NCBI RefSeq assembly: GCF_000237085.1
Contig: NC_016627.1
Coordinates: 2,046,118 to 2,110,117 of the forward strand
Length of the DNA: 64,000 nucleotides
Source: Acetivibrio clariflavus DSM 19732
GTDB taxonomy: Bacteria > Bacillota > Clostridia > Acetivibrionales > Acetivibrionaceae
Reading direction: 5' to 3'
Shown here: piece by piece, positions 17,901 to 27,011 of the stretch
Numbering within the stretch: position 1 is the stretch's first letter
Layout: each line of letters starts with the position of its first letter
Made by a program: the position numbers and the translations under genes
The notes under the pieces: generated by a model
The model's input: only the letters and a program-made list of their open reading frames with translations
The model's database searches: none
Told to the model about the DNA's origin: nothing

Positions 17901-18950
17901 GTTCCAATCAAATAATAAGGTTCCGCTATAGGAATTGGGCATGTATTTTGAATCTTCAAAGGATACTGCAGTTGCCTTGGCATCAAGTACTCTGAACTCT
18001 ATAACTCCAAGAGTACCTGTTGTTTCGGCATTGTTACTCGCCCTATATTCCGGAAGATTTAAATATGAAGCAGCAAAATTTAAAATTCCTTCTTCAAGAT
18101 TATGACTTGCCTGATAAAACGGAGAATAATCCGAATTCTTAATCAAATCTCCACCGGACAAGTTTGTACTACTGCTGTAAGGTTTACCTGATGATGTAAC
18201 CGGCTGCAATACATCCGGATCGTATTTAAGATTTACCTGATAACCTGACAAACCGAAAATGTTATTTACACTTAAATAAACCTTAACGGTTTCGCCTACT
18301 TTTGCAGTAGTTTTGTCGTATGTTAACGATATATTACTTTCAGTTACCGGATTCTGATTGTCAGAGTTGATTAATCCCGCTTGAACAACACTATAGCCGG
18401 AAGATATTCTATTTCCGTTCCAGTCGAAAATCATTGTACCTGTAACGGCACCGGGCATTCTATATGTATCTTCGAAAACTATTGAAGTAGGTTTGTCAGA
18501 AATAACTTTAAAATTAATAACAGCAACTGAACCGCTTGACTCGGCTTCAGCACTTGATCTATAGTCTTCAAGCCTTGTATATACCTTGCCGAAATTCAGT
18601 ATACCTTCTTCGATGTTGTTTAAAGCTTGAGCAAAAGCACCAAATTCACTGTTGTTAAGCAGTGTACCGCTTTCAGGATTTGTAGAGTTAGTGTACGGTT
18701 TACCTGCTTTTGTAACAGGCTGCAGTACTTCAGGGTCATATTTCAGATTCACCTGATATCCGGCAAAATTTCTTATGTTATTAATGTAAACAGTAGCAGT
18801 AATAATATCTCCTATTTCTGCATTCGTCTTGTCAAGCCGGAGCTCTATACTTGAATTCTGAGTATCCGCAAAGACAATGCTCGGAAACAGAGTGCTGCTA
18901 ATAAGTAACGCAATCACAAAGAAAACAGATAAAAACTTTCTAATCCTCAT
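14997..18950 (-). CDS. Secreted scaffoldin with seven type II cohesins, no anchor
   Basis: This is a cellulosome scaffoldin of 1317 residues. Residues 1-28 are a signal peptide. Seven cohesin domains follow (about 33-200, 206-372, 378-545, 550-715, 719-885, 935-1100, 1158-1317). Each opens with a pattern like IELRLDKTNAEIGD, has GYQVNLKYDPEVLQPV and ends GTxLFDWxGxxIxSGY. This is the type II pattern known from SdbA and OlpB. Pro/Thr linkers separate cohesins 5, 6 and 7. There is no SLH domain, dockerin, CBM or sortase motif, so it should be released. C. thermocellum Cthe_0736 is a known cell-free scaffoldin with the same layout. It would bind the type II dockerins of primary scaffoldins, not the enzymes here directly. 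Confidence 0.92.
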   Translation of the reverse strand: MRIRKFLSVFFVIALLISSTLFPSIVFADTQNSSIELRLDKTNAEIGDIITATVYINNIRNFAGYQVNLKYDPEVLQPVTKAGKPYTNSTNPESGTLLNNSEFGAFAQALNNIEEGILNFGKVYTRLEDYRSSAEAESSGSVAVINFKVISDKPTSIVFEDTYRMPGAVTGTMIFDWNGNRISSGYSVVQAGLINSDNQNPVTESNISLTYDKTTAKVGETVKVYLSVNNIFGLSGYQVNLKYDPDVLQPVTSSGKPYSSSTNLSGGDLIKNSDYSPFYQASHNLEEGILNFAASYLNLPEYRASNNAETTGTLGVIEFRVLDAKATAVSFEDSKYMPNSYSGTLLFDWNAEKISGYKINQAGILNSEEQPILNGNVYMELDNTEVEVGDIINASIKVDNIADLAGYQINLSYDPTVLKPVTIDGKDYKNTTLPLKGDIIVNNDYSPYFIASHNLSAGTLNFTGSYLDLEAYRNSGNAETKGTLATISFKVLKAQSTSILFENSSSMPNGISGTMLFDWYGNRILSGYNVNQAPVINVADPTGSQKGKILLELDKTEASFGDIITATLRADGIDNLAGFQVNIKYDPKVLQPVNPATREPYNSNTNPEEGDIIVNSEFEPVSFALHDLKSGILNFSRSYTNLEAYRASESEKSGILAKISFKVTLSETLTYIRLENTGTMPNAIDGTMLFDWYGNRINSGYEVIQPEAINKDNSYKAISISIDKNNPSVGDIINASILILNIDKLAGYQFNIKYDPEVLQPVDSNGVPYTNETIPAAGGLINNEDFGIFAVASHNLEKGILNFSKLYTDLEGYKKSGKPETLGIVATISFKVLSKKITSIMFENTNTMPNAIDGTILFDWNGERIKSGYQVIGSPYINAGSTSDCVKTFSPSPTYTSTPKPENTPIITPVPTDGQVIEDSFITIDFDKTCAKVNDTITATIMVENIDNLAGYQVNLKYDPNMLQPVTSSNTPYTNSSIPSKGTLISNANFGPISAASHKLSEGILNFGRLYTNLADYRASQAPEKTGSLAVVTFKVLKAGDTSIAFENTASMPNAIDGTILFDWYGNKIKSGYKVLQPAEICIESIDPVASPTIICTSPTPTPVVTSTTQPTATPTNVCTSPTPTPVVTSTTQPTATPTPVVTPTATSTNPALSRYITIEFDKTSAKVGEIIKAIIKVNEIKNLSGYQINLKYDPDVLQPVKPSGASYTNGTIPSSGTLISNEEFYPLNAVSHDLSKGILNFGKFYILLDDYKNSGTIEDTGTIAVIEFKVLKEIETYVKFENSSSMPNGINGTMLFDTDGNRITSGYTVIQPEKIN
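15541..15668 (-). repeat. 69-bp direct repeat coding for the Pro/Thr linker
   Basis: A unit beginning GTTGCAGTAGGTTGTGTTGT recurs at 15541 and 15610 with few changes, and a short third piece starts near 15511. It is in frame (23 codons) in the linker between cohesins 6 and 7 and could change copy number by slippage or recombination. Confidence 0.8.
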
Positions 18951-19192
18951 AATTATATAACATCCCCCTTCAAAGGATTAAATTTATATCGATTTTAATA
19001 TCAAAAAATAAATAAATCTGGTGAAGAGTTTGCATATAGATGAGGTCATTGAAATATTGCATAGACAAATTGCCAACAGATTATATTTTCATTTAACAGT
19101 AAAGCAAAATAAAATCATATGTTGACCTAAAAATATTTCCAGTTAGAATAAATATAATCAAATTGGTCCTTTGAATATTTTCAAATATTTTA

Positions 19193-19280
19193 AGTCGCTC
19201 TTCTTAAATTGTTAGGTACCTATTAACAATTAGCACCTCCTTCTATAGATTGTACCCATGTGTGATTCGAAAGAGCAACT
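19193..19280 (-). other. Structured element in the long leader region of the scaffoldin gene
   Basis: The 781-bp gap 18951-19731 holds no gene. In it, AGTCGCTCTT (19193-19202) pairs with AAGAGCAACT (19271-19280) with one mismatch, enclosing ATTGTTA/TTAACAAT (19208-19230) around the palindrome GGTACC. On the minus strand GGAGGTG precedes a five-codon frame starting with TTG. I do not recognise a known riboswitch. It lies about 240 nt upstream of the scaffoldin start. Confidence 0.45.
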
Positions 19281-19731
19281 ATCAGGCAATAAATCAAACA
19301 GTGGAATAAAATTTTCAATAAAACGTCTATTAATATAATTATTCGAAAAAGGAAACTGATTTTTTGTGTTACAACAGAATTTTTAAAAATTCTCCATAGA
19401 GTAGTTTGTATTCGATATTTATAGATGAGAACAAATATTAAATGAATGTTATAATAGGAGATACTGTATATAAGCCCATAGATAAGTATGATTACTTAAT
19501 TATACCTAATTACGTTCTATCACTTTATGTTTAAAATTATCTGGTCAAGTCTTATAAGCAAAAACTCCTCCTAAACATAAAATTTTTAAAAAACATAATT
19601 TCTCACTTAAATTATATTATAATTTCAAATTTCTTTCAACAATTATATAATCCTTTGTTTTCTTAAAATAATACTTATTCAAAAGAAAGAGTATACATAT
19701 TATGTAATCTGAATTATAGATTATTGACCTT

Positions 19732-20436
19732 TCACAAATATTTCTTTGCAAGGCTTGCCAGCTCATCAAAGGCCAAAAATGTTATAACCTCGGGAAAATC
19801 TGTATTTCTAGCACAAACAGACAGTTTATATGAAGGATCTATGTCGTATTGCTTAAAATAATATTTTTCAGAACTGTCTGAAGCTTTAAATTGTATATTG
19901 CCTTCATCAAAAGAAAAAGAAAATGAATTTAAAGGTATTGCCAAACCACGGCCATCTGCCTTTATATAGCTTTCTTTTAAAGTCCACAATTCAAAAAAAG
20001 CTTCCATTCTTTTGTAACCGTCCAAAGATTCCAGATAGTTATGTTCCTCTTTAGCAAAAAATCTCTTGGACAGGTTCAAATCAACATCATGAATCCTTTC
20101 AACATCAATTCCAATAGGTAAACTATCTACAGCACAAACTACCCAATCTCCTGAATGAGACAAGTTAAAATGAAAATCATTTACTCCCATAAGGTAGGGT
20201 TTCCCGTATTCATTTTTGCCAAAACAGATGCTATTGTTTTGTATTTCAAGCAAATGTGAAACAATATACCTCAAAAGTACTTTAGATGTAAGACCTCTCA
20301 GTGCGTCATCATACTTTTTAAATTTTTTAATTCTCTCCTGTTCGTCATCCGAAATACATAAAAGAAGTTGTGCAAAAAGCTGTTCATCAATTGGGTATAT
20401 TTTAACGGCATATATTTTCAAACTAATATCCCTCAT
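19732..20436 (-). CDS. Sfp-type 4'-phosphopantetheinyl transferase
   Basis: It transfers phosphopantetheine from CoA onto carrier-protein serines. The 234 residues match Sfp-type enzymes. The CoA/magnesium motifs are FNLSHSGDWVVCAV, IGIDVERIH and FFELWTLKESYIKADGRGL. Such enzymes serve nonribosomal peptide or polyketide carriers, sometimes also the fatty-acid ACP. No megasynthase lies in the window, so the partner is unknown. The ATG at 20436 has a weak ribosome site; TTG at 20421 after AGGGAT is an alternative. Confidence 0.9.
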   Translation of the reverse strand: MRDISLKIYAVKIYPIDEQLFAQLLLCISDDEQERIKKFKKYDDALRGLTSKVLLRYIVSHLLEIQNNSICFGKNEYGKPYLMGVNDFHFNLSHSGDWVVCAVDSLPIGIDVERIHDVDLNLSKRFFAKEEHNYLESLDGYKRMEAFFELWTLKESYIKADGRGLAIPLNSFSFSFDEGNIQFKASDSSEKYYFKQYDIDPSYKLSVCARNTDFPEVITFLAFDELASLAKKYL

Positions 20437-20683
20437 TATGCTAAATATAATTTTTTATACAGTTTGAAATAAAATTAAGCATAATACGCGGTAACATTCT
20501 ATACTATCAAGAAATATTTGTCAATAACCATTACCTATAATATTTTTAGTAAAACATATTTTATTTTTATCTATTTTCAATTAATATATTAAATGATATG
20601 TTTTTTGAGCACTATACTAATAAAGCAAAAATAAAGCAATACACTTTACTGTTAATATAAATAAGTAGCAAAGGATGAAAAAT

Positions 20684-22375
20684 ATGAATTTCTTTAAAGC
20701 ATTGCTTATTACCAACATAATAATTTTGATATTAATCATTCCAGGGTTTATTTTTCTTAATAAATACATTACTCAGCGGAATAATTCAAATGATCCTAAT
20801 ACAGCAAAACCCACCTCCAACAGCAGTAACATTATAGATCTTAATATTGAAGACAATATTGAAGAAGATTTAGATGATGGCAAGCTTAAGGAAGAATCAA
20901 TAATTATTCCGACTGAACTTCAGCCTTCTTACAATGAATTTAAATGGGAAGTTTTAAAGGATAAGACACCAATAAGTGTTAATGACAATGTTAATTTCCC
21001 CGAACCCGAAGAATATAACAGTATTGAAGGTGTTACAACTTTTAGGGGAAATAATTATAGAAATTCTGCCAGCTACGGTACTGTTGATGTAAAGGAAGAA
21101 AAACTTGAAAAAGTATGGAGTGTCAAGATAGGATACATAGATACATGGACAGGGGTTGGTTGGAACGGTCAGCCTGCTATTGTTAAATGGGATGATAATA
21201 TACGTACAAAAATGAATATTTTTGATAATAAAAAGAGCAAAAACAACCTTAAGGAAGTAATTTACGGTACCCTTGACGGAAAAATATATTTTCTTGACCT
21301 GGAAGACGGTAAATATACCCGAAATCCCATTAATATAGGCTTCCCCATTAAAGGGAGTGTAACTGTTGACCCAAGAGGTTTGCCTCTTTTATATTGCGGA
21401 CAAGGTGTTGAAAAAAACGGAGATGTAACGGGAAAGATTGGGTTTAGAATATTTAGCTTAATTGACCAGAAATTACTCCTTTTTATAAACGGTCTTGACA
21501 GAGATGCCTACAGATATTGGGGTGCCTTTGATTCAACTCCCCTTATTGATGCCAAAAACGATACCATGTATGAATGCGGAGAAAATGGAATACTGTACTC
21601 CGTCAAATTGAATACAAGTTTTGATGCCGATGCAGGATTAATTTCAATTAATCCTGAGATTCTTAAGTACAGGTATACTTCACCTTCATTGAAGAGACCC
21701 GGTATGGAGAATTCCATAGCCATTTACAAAAACTTAGCTTACTTTGTAGACAATACGGGATATTTGCACTGTGTTGATCTAAACACTTTTACTCCCAGAT
21801 GGGTAAGGTTTGTTAACGATGACACAGACAGTACAGTTGCTCTAGAAGTTTCTGACGATAAAAAAGTATACCTTTATACTGCCTGTGAAGTTGATCATCA
21901 GAAATCCAATGGCTATAGTTATGTTCGGAAAATTAATGCCTTAAATGGTGAACTTGTCTGGGAAAATAAATATCAATGTTCTTATAATTCAGAAACAAAC
22001 GGCGGAGTTCTTGCATCACCTGTTGTAGGCAAAAACGATATAGATAATCTTGTTATATACAATATTGCAAGGGCATGGAACAAAAATGGGGGCAAGCTCA
22101 TTGCTTTTGACAAGGAAACGGGAAAAGAAATGTGGGTTATAAATTTCAACAACTACAGCTGGAGTTCACCGGTTGACATTTATACCAAGGACGGCAAGTC
22201 GTATCTTATTTTCTGCGATTCAGCCGGATATATGTATCTTATAGAAGGAAAAACAGGTAAAATTCTTGATAAGATACCCGTAGGCGGAAATGTTGAAGGT
22301 TCTCCTGCAGTTTATGAGGATATGATTGTTGTCGGCACCCGTGGTCAACAGATTTTTGGCATAAAGGTAAAATAA
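20684..22375 (+). CDS. Membrane-anchored PQQ-like beta-propeller protein
   Basis: Residues 5-30 form one membrane helix (ALLITNIIILILIIPGF); the rest should lie outside the cell. After a low-complexity acidic stalk (about 35-85), the remaining residues show repeats typical of PQQ-binding-like eight-bladed propellers, such as YGTLDGKIYFLDLEDG, KLIAFDKETGKEMW and YLIEGKTGKILDKIPVGG. No quinoprotein catalytic residues are evident, so a scaffold or assembly role is more likely than a dehydrogenase. The ATG at 20684 is 8 nt after AAAGGA and is preferred over 20675. It converges on the GntR gene. Confidence 0.78.
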   Translation: MNFFKALLITNIIILILIIPGFIFLNKYITQRNNSNDPNTAKPTSNSSNIIDLNIEDNIEEDLDDGKLKEESIIIPTELQPSYNEFKWEVLKDKTPISVNDNVNFPEPEEYNSIEGVTTFRGNNYRNSASYGTVDVKEEKLEKVWSVKIGYIDTWTGVGWNGQPAIVKWDDNIRTKMNIFDNKKSKNNLKEVIYGTLDGKIYFLDLEDGKYTRNPINIGFPIKGSVTVDPRGLPLLYCGQGVEKNGDVTGKIGFRIFSLIDQKLLLFINGLDRDAYRYWGAFDSTPLIDAKNDTMYECGENGILYSVKLNTSFDADAGLISINPEILKYRYTSPSLKRPGMENSIAIYKNLAYFVDNTGYLHCVDLNTFTPRWVRFVNDDTDSTVALEVSDDKKVYLYTACEVDHQKSNGYSYVRKINALNGELVWENKYQCSYNSETNGGVLASPVVGKNDIDNLVIYNIARAWNKNGGKLIAFDKETGKEMWVINFNNYSWSSPVDIYTKDGKSYLIFCDSAGYMYLIEGKTGKILDKIPVGGNVEGSPAVYEDMIVVGTRGQQIFGIKVK

Positions 22376-22386
22376 TACCTTTATGC
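22359..22386. terminator. Shared hairpin between two convergent genes
   Basis: GCATAAAGGTA and TACCTTTATGC form a perfect 11-bp stem with a 6-nt loop. It spans the stop of the propeller gene and touches the stop of the GntR gene. Confidence 0.75.
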
Positions 22387-23123
22387 TATTTTACATTTTC
22401 AAAGGTTAGTACACATTTATCCGCTCTGTACTTTGATACAACATATTCAACCGCTTGCCCACTTTTTGAATATATTATATTTGAAATTTTTATAAGGGGC
22501 TGACCGGCCTGAACTCTTAGATATTGAGCTTCATCAGGCTCAGTATATACAACTTCAAGGGAACTCTTTGTTTTAGCAGGCACTAATGGATATTTGCCTC
22601 GCAATATATCAAAGGACTGTTTCTTATTTTTTAAATCCTCAATTATATTAGGGAAAAGAGTTAAAGGTATATATGATATATTATAGGAAAATACCTCGTT
22701 TTCTATATTTGTAATATAAGCTATCTGAGCAAAATCAATTGTCTGCATATAGCTTATGGAAAATATGTCCGATAGCTTTTTATAATCCTTATTGGTAATA
22801 ATATTTATTGAGACAATGTTTCTCTCACCGGGGTTATCATTGTCTAAAATTGAATCGGAAAAACCGGTATAAACTTTAACGTCAATTACTGATTTCGGTT
22901 TTGAAACAAAAGTACCTTTTCCCTTTTCCTTATAGAGATATCCGCTGTTGGTAAGTTCACTTATAGCTTGCCTTACAGTAGGCCTGCTGATACCGAACAT
23001 TTCGCATAATTCTTGTTCTGATGGAATTTTAGTTTCAGGGGGATATTCGCCATTTTCAATCTTTTCAATAATCAAGTTCTTTAACTGGGAATATAAAGGA
23101 ATGTTGCTATACTTGTTAATCAC
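22386..23123 (-). CDS. GntR-family transcriptional regulator with UTRA ligand domain (HutC subfamily)
   Basis: The N-terminal winged helix-turn-helix (about 5-75) has IPSEQELCEMFGISRPTVRQ, the GntR DNA-recognition signature, and GYLYKEKGKGTFV. The C-terminal UTRA domain (about 95-240) binds small effectors such as sugars or amino acids in this family. At 245 residues it is full length. The neighbours do not reveal its target; such regulators often control themselves. Confidence 0.9.
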   Translation of the reverse strand: MINKYSNIPLYSQLKNLIIEKIENGEYPPETKIPSEQELCEMFGISRPTVRQAISELTNSGYLYKEKGKGTFVSKPKSVIDVKVYTGFSDSILDNDNPGERNIVSINIITNKDYKKLSDIFSISYMQTIDFAQIAYITNIENEVFSYNISYIPLTLFPNIIEDLKNKKQSFDILRGKYPLVPAKTKSSLEVVYTEPDEAQYLRVQAGQPLIKISNIIYSKSGQAVEYVVSKYRADKCVLTFENVK

Positions 23124-23355
23124 TGAAAAATCCTCCCAAAATTCATTATTGAAATTGCTTAAATATCTTTAGGTGTTGATAATAACAATATGTCATTACA
23201 TCTTCATAATATTACTATATTACAATTATATCGAACAAATCAACATGTTTTATTAATTAAAAATAATTTTGTCGTATTCTATATTCCATGCCATGTTAAA
23301 AATGAATTTTAATATTTGCAATTATTCCTGATGCTCTTTTGCTAAAAAAATTATA
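23124..23355. other. AT-rich upstream region of the GntR gene
   Basis: No gene seen. It is the first part of a 480-bp gap; the rest holds a terminator and degenerate repeats, listed separately. Confidence 0.4.
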
Positions 23356-23400
23356 AAAAAGCGGTGATTGAATGAAGAAACTTTCTTCATCCTTCACCGA
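23356..23400 (-). terminator. Terminator downstream of purB
   Basis: On the minus strand CGGTGAAGGATGAAGAAAG pairs with TTTCTTCATTCAATCACCG with a small internal mismatch, then a run of six T. It is about 200 nt after the purB stop. Confidence 0.8.
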
Positions 23401-23561
23401 AAATTTTTATTTATATTTATATTTATATTTTTAAATTGCCTTATTTGAATTTAAATATACAAAGTTTAATAAAAACTATCTATTAGCTCGTTTAATGAGC
23501 TTTGTAATCTTAAAAATTGTACATAATTGATTCAGTTAAATTCAATCAAACTTATAGTGGT

Positions 23562-23622
23562 ACTCCAAGTTAACTTATAAACATACTCTAAGTTAATTTA
23601 CAGCTATACTTTAAGTTCAACT
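23562..23622 (-). repeat. Degenerate 23-bp tandem repeat at the 3' end of purB
   Basis: Three copies of a unit beginning AACTTRRAGTAT on the minus strand. The first overlaps the last purB codons and the other two follow the stop. Confidence 0.55.
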
Positions 23623-25040
23623 TTTACATCAATATCTTTATTTTTTTCCAAAATAGGTTTTACCACTTCATTTATAAACTCTTCCACCTGTGAAGGAGCT
23701 CTTCCGATATAGTTCTTCGGTTCAAGTACTGATCTAATTTCGTCTATATTCAAGTTAAATGCCGGATCTTCAGCAATACGCTCAATGAGGTCATTTTTTT
23801 GCCCTTCTTCTTTAACTTTTTTCGCTGCGTTCATAGAGTGAACTCTGATTCTCTCATGAAGTTCCTGCCTGTCTCCCCCTCTTTTTACTGCTTCCATCAG
23901 GATATTTTCCGTTGCCATGAAAGGAAGTTCTTCAAGTATATGCTTTTCAATAACTTTAGGATAAACAACCATTCCGTCGGAAATATTGATGTAAATATTC
24001 AAAATGGCATCCACTGCAAGGAATGCTTCCGGTATACTTATTCGCTTGTTGGCAGAATCGTCAAGACTTCTTTCAAACCATTGGGTAGAAGCAGTAATTG
24101 CAGGATTCAATGCGTCCACTATTACATATCTGGCAAGGGAAGAAATTCTTTCAGACCTCATTGGATTTCTTTTATATGCCATTGCAGAAGAACCTATCTG
24201 ATTTTTTTCAAAAGGCTCTTCCACTTCTTTCATGCTTTGAAGCAGACGCAAATCATTGCTGAATTTGTATGCACTTTGGGCAATGCTGCTAAGAAGATTT
24301 AAAATTCTGCTGTCAAGTTTTCTGGTGTAAGTTTGTCCGGAAACAGCAAATACTTTGTCATATCCCATTTTTTGTGCAATCAGTTTGTCAAGCTTCTTAA
24401 CCTTTTCCTCATCACCGTCAAAGAGGCTTAAGAAACTGGCCTGAGTTCCGGTTGTACCTTTTGAACCTAAAAGTTTTATATTAGACAGTACAAAATCCAT
24501 TTCTTCAAGATCCATAACAAGATCCTGTATCCACAGTGTAGCTCTCTTTCCTACTGTTACCAGCTGAGCCGGTTGAAAATGTGTAAATCCTAAAGTAGGA
24601 AGGTCTTTATATTTTAGGGCAAATTCCGAAAGTTTAGCTATTACGGCAATTAGTTTCTTTCTAATTATTTTCAATCCTTCGTGCATTATAATGATGTCAG
24701 TATTGTCTCCAACATAGCACGATGTTGCGCCTAAATGAATTATTCCTCTGGCATTGGGACACTGTTCCCCATAGGCATGGATATGTGCCATGACATCATG
24801 CCTGAATTCCTTTTCCTTTGCTTCTGCTACTTCATAATTTATATCATCTTTATATTTTTTCAATTCTTCAATCTGTTCGTCGGTTATATTAAGGCCTAAT
24901 TCCTTCTCTGCTTCAGCCAAAGCTATCCATAATCTTCTCCATGTTTTAAATTTCATGTCCGGTGAAAAAATTTCCTGCATTTCACTGCTGGCATACCTGG
25001 AACACAAAGGACTTTCATATGTATTTTTCAAATTACTCAA
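23604..25040 (-). CDS. purB: Adenylosuccinate lyase
   Basis: It cleaves SAICAR and adenylosuccinate, releasing fumarate, in purine synthesis. The 478 residues match the family. The fumarase/aspartase superfamily signature is [16 protein letters not shown], whose loop holds the catalytic serine. [12 protein letters not shown] and [10 protein letters not shown] form the other two conserved regions, with the usual histidine. It has no purine-gene neighbours here and appears to be transcribed alone. Confidence 0.97.
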   Translation of the reverse strand: MSNLKNTYESPLCSRYASSEMQEIFSPDMKFKTWRRLWIALAEAEKELGLNITDEQIEELKKYKDDINYEVAEAKEKEFRHDVMAHIHAYGEQCPNARGIIHLGATSCYVGDNTDIIIMHEGLKIIRKKLIAVIAKLSEFALKYKDLPTLGFTHFQPAQLVTVGKRATLWIQDLVMDLEEMDFVLSNIKLLGSKGTTGTQASFLSLFDGDEEKVKKLDKLIAQKMGYDKVFAVSGQTYTRKLDSRILNLLSSIAQSAYKFSNDLRLLQSMKEVEEPFEKNQIGSSAMAYKRNPMRSERISSLARYVIVDALNPAITASTQWFERSLDDSANKRISIPEAFLAVDAILNIYINISDGMVVYPKVIEKHILEELPFMATENILMEAVKRGGDRQELHERIRVHSMNAAKKVKEEGQKNDLIERIAEDPAFNLNIDEIRSVLEPKNYIGRAPSQVEEFINEVVKPILEKNKDIDVKVELKV

Positions 25041-25166
25041 CCTCCATTAAATTAAATATTTCTAAGCATTGTTTAGTAATAAAAAGATAACCTGTTCAAT
25101 TTCCAAGTTAATTATTTGTCAAAGTTAATTATACCTTCTTTTGTCGGTTAAATCCACAAAAAAATT

Positions 25167-25186
25167 GCGAGAATAAAAATTCTCGC
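25167..25186 (-). terminator. Terminator downstream of the aminotransferase gene
   Basis: GCGAGAAT and ATTCTCGC form an 8-bp stem, followed on the minus strand by AATTTTTTTTG. Confidence 0.85.
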
Positions 25187-25209
25187 CAAAAAATTGTAAA
25201 TATGAGAAT

Positions 25210-25305
25210 GGTCTAGGCCAGTCAACAGGCTGCTTAAAAATTTTATGTAAAAATTAAAATTTTAAACAGCTGTCAATGTTATTTGAAAATAACATTAACT
25301 AGACC
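25210..25305 (-). other. Multi-stem structured element between aminotransferase gene and terminator
   Basis: GGTCTAG (25210-25216) pairs with CTAGACC (25299-25305). Inside are a long imperfect stem (AACAGGCTGCTTAAAAATTTT with AAAATTTTAAACAGCTGT) and a perfect 9-bp hairpin AATGTTATT/AATAACATT. It may be a folded 3' untranslated RNA or a small inverted-repeat element; I do not recognise it. Confidence 0.5.
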
Positions 25306-25318
25306 TTTGTTCATTATA

Positions 25319-26506
25319 TTATTTATTTAAGAATTTTTCAATTCTATTTAACCCTTCTTTTATATTTTCTAAAGAAGTTGCATAAGAGAGTCTCACATGA
25401 ATGTCGGTTCCAAATCCTGATCCCGGAACCAATGCAACTTTTGCTTTTTCAAGGAGTAACTCTGCGAAATCATCGGAACCGTTTATTTTAACTCCATCAA
25501 TTTCCGTTCCTATGAATTTGGATATATTCATCATTACATAAAAGGCACCGTTTGGTTTTATACAGGACAATCCATTAATGGAGTTAATTCTGTCAACCAT
25601 ATAATCTCTTCTCTTGACAAACTCAGCCTTCATAATGTCAATAATGTCTTGAGGGCCCTCCAATGCAGCCAGCGCTGCTTTCTGTGCTATAGAATTGGGG
25701 TTTGATGTTGCATGGCTCTGAACATTACTCATGATAGTAGCTATTTTTTCGTTTGATGCTGTGTAACCTATCCTCCATCCTGTCATGGAATAGGTTTTGG
25801 ATACTCCGTTAACTATTATAGTCAAATCCTTTATCTTATCATTGAATGATGCAATGCTAACATGTTTGTAACCATCATAAATAAGCTTTTCATAAATTTC
25901 ATCGGATACAACAAATATTCCCTTGCTAACAGCAATATCAGCAATAGCTCTTAGCTCATCCTCGGAATATATCATTCCTGTAGGATTACTTGGACTGTTT
26001 ATAACTATTGCTCTTGTTTTTGGAGTTATAGCCTTCTCCAATTTTTCTATACTTAACTTAAACCCTTCTTCCTCAGTGCTGTTCAATATTACAGGCACTC
26101 CGTCTGCAAGTTTTACCATTTCAGGGTAGCTTACCCAAAAAGGTGCCGGTATAATTACTTCATCTCCAGGATTTAAAATTGCTTGAAAAGCATTTACCAA
26201 TGAATGTTTTGCACCATTACTTATAACAATGTTGGATGGTTTGTATTCAAGTTTATTGTCATTCAGGAATTTATCACAAATAGCTTTTTTTAATTCCAAT
26301 GTACCGGAAGCTGGAGTGTATTTAGTAAAACCGTCATTTATTGCTTTTATAGCAGCATCTTTTATATGGTCAGGAGTATCAAAATCTGGTTCACCGGCTC
26401 CAAAACCGATTATATCTATACCTTCTGCTTTCATTTTTTTTGCTTTTGCATCTATAGCAAGTGTTGATGATGGACTAATTGATTGTGCTTTTTTTGAAAG
26501 TTCCAT
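25319..26506 (-). CDS. aspC: Aspartate/aromatic aminotransferase (class I)
   Basis: This PLP enzyme probably interconverts aspartate and oxaloacetate. The ATG at 26506 has GGAGGG 6 nt upstream, so the 15 upstream in-frame residues are excluded. The 395-residue protein has the PLP lysine in GVSKTYSMTGWRIGY, the asparagine in INSPSNPTGMIYS, and the arginine in DIHVRLSYATS. It resembles the thermophilic/Bacillus AspC group (Igamma). It stands alone. Confidence 0.92.
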   Translation of the reverse strand: MELSKKAQSISPSSTLAIDAKAKKMKAEGIDIIGFGAGEPDFDTPDHIKDAAIKAINDGFTKYTPASGTLELKKAICDKFLNDNKLEYKPSNIVISNGAKHSLVNAFQAILNPGDEVIIPAPFWVSYPEMVKLADGVPVILNSTEEEGFKLSIEKLEKAITPKTRAIVINSPSNPTGMIYSEDELRAIADIAVSKGIFVVSDEIYEKLIYDGYKHVSIASFNDKIKDLTIIVNGVSKTYSMTGWRIGYTASNEKIATIMSNVQSHATSNPNSIAQKAALAALEGPQDIIDIMKAEFVKRRDYMVDRINSINGLSCIKPNGAFYVMMNISKFIGTEIDGVKINGSDDFAELLLEKAKVALVPGSGFGTDIHVRLSYATSLENIKEGLNRIEKFLNK

Positions 26507-26943
26507 TTTTAACCCTCCACAATATGTTTTATGTACATCATTGTAATACATTATATGCTTTTTTGCAAGTTATTGAATCGATTTATGCAAAATTATTTTA
26601 ATGTTTTAACTTTTTTGCCTTTACATTTCTTTATTTTAGAGAGTAAATCGTATACGCTTGTTTTCAAATTTCTTGCGATAAAATATAAAATAAGTTACAA
26701 TTTAGCCCGGCTACAATTAAATTTATTTTAATGACGGCAATGAATAATTTTTTAAAATTGCTCAATGTTTATGAAAAAAAGCTCATAATGGAACGTAAAT
26801 TAAGAAAAAGTTTGAATTACAAATTCTTTGAAGGATTTGGAAAATGCAAGTTATGATATTTGATAATTCAAAATGTTAATTTATAGTAATTAATAATATA
26901 TTATGTTTTTTACTAAAAATTAAAAGATAGTTTATGTTTTCAT
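26507..26943. other. AT-rich gap upstream of the aminotransferase gene
   Basis: No supported gene. A 41-codon frame on the plus strand (26731-26856) lacks a ribosome site. Confidence 0.4.
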
Positions 26944-26981
26944 AAAAAAAGCGTCTCCTGCCTGTTTTAGAAGACGCTTTA
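26944..26981 (-). terminator. Terminator after the dipeptidase gene
   Basis: AAAGCGTCT pairs with AGACGCTTT and is followed on the minus strand by seven T. It lies about 30 nt after the stop. Confidence 0.9.
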
Positions 26982-27011
26982 AGATGGGTTGCCTATTTGA
27001 CTTTAAGCTGT

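Noticed and set aside
14997-18950. Primary enzyme-binding (type I cohesin) scaffoldin
   Set aside because: The cohesin motifs match type II and there is no CBM3 or dockerin, so it should not bind the type I dockerin enzymes directly.
20684-22375. Quinoprotein dehydrogenase
   Set aside because: Only the propeller repeats are visible; no PQQ-binding or catalytic residues could be identified.
26731-26856. 41-codon plus-strand frame in the gap upstream of the aminotransferase gene
   Set aside because: No ribosome site, no promoter and no recognisable sequence features.
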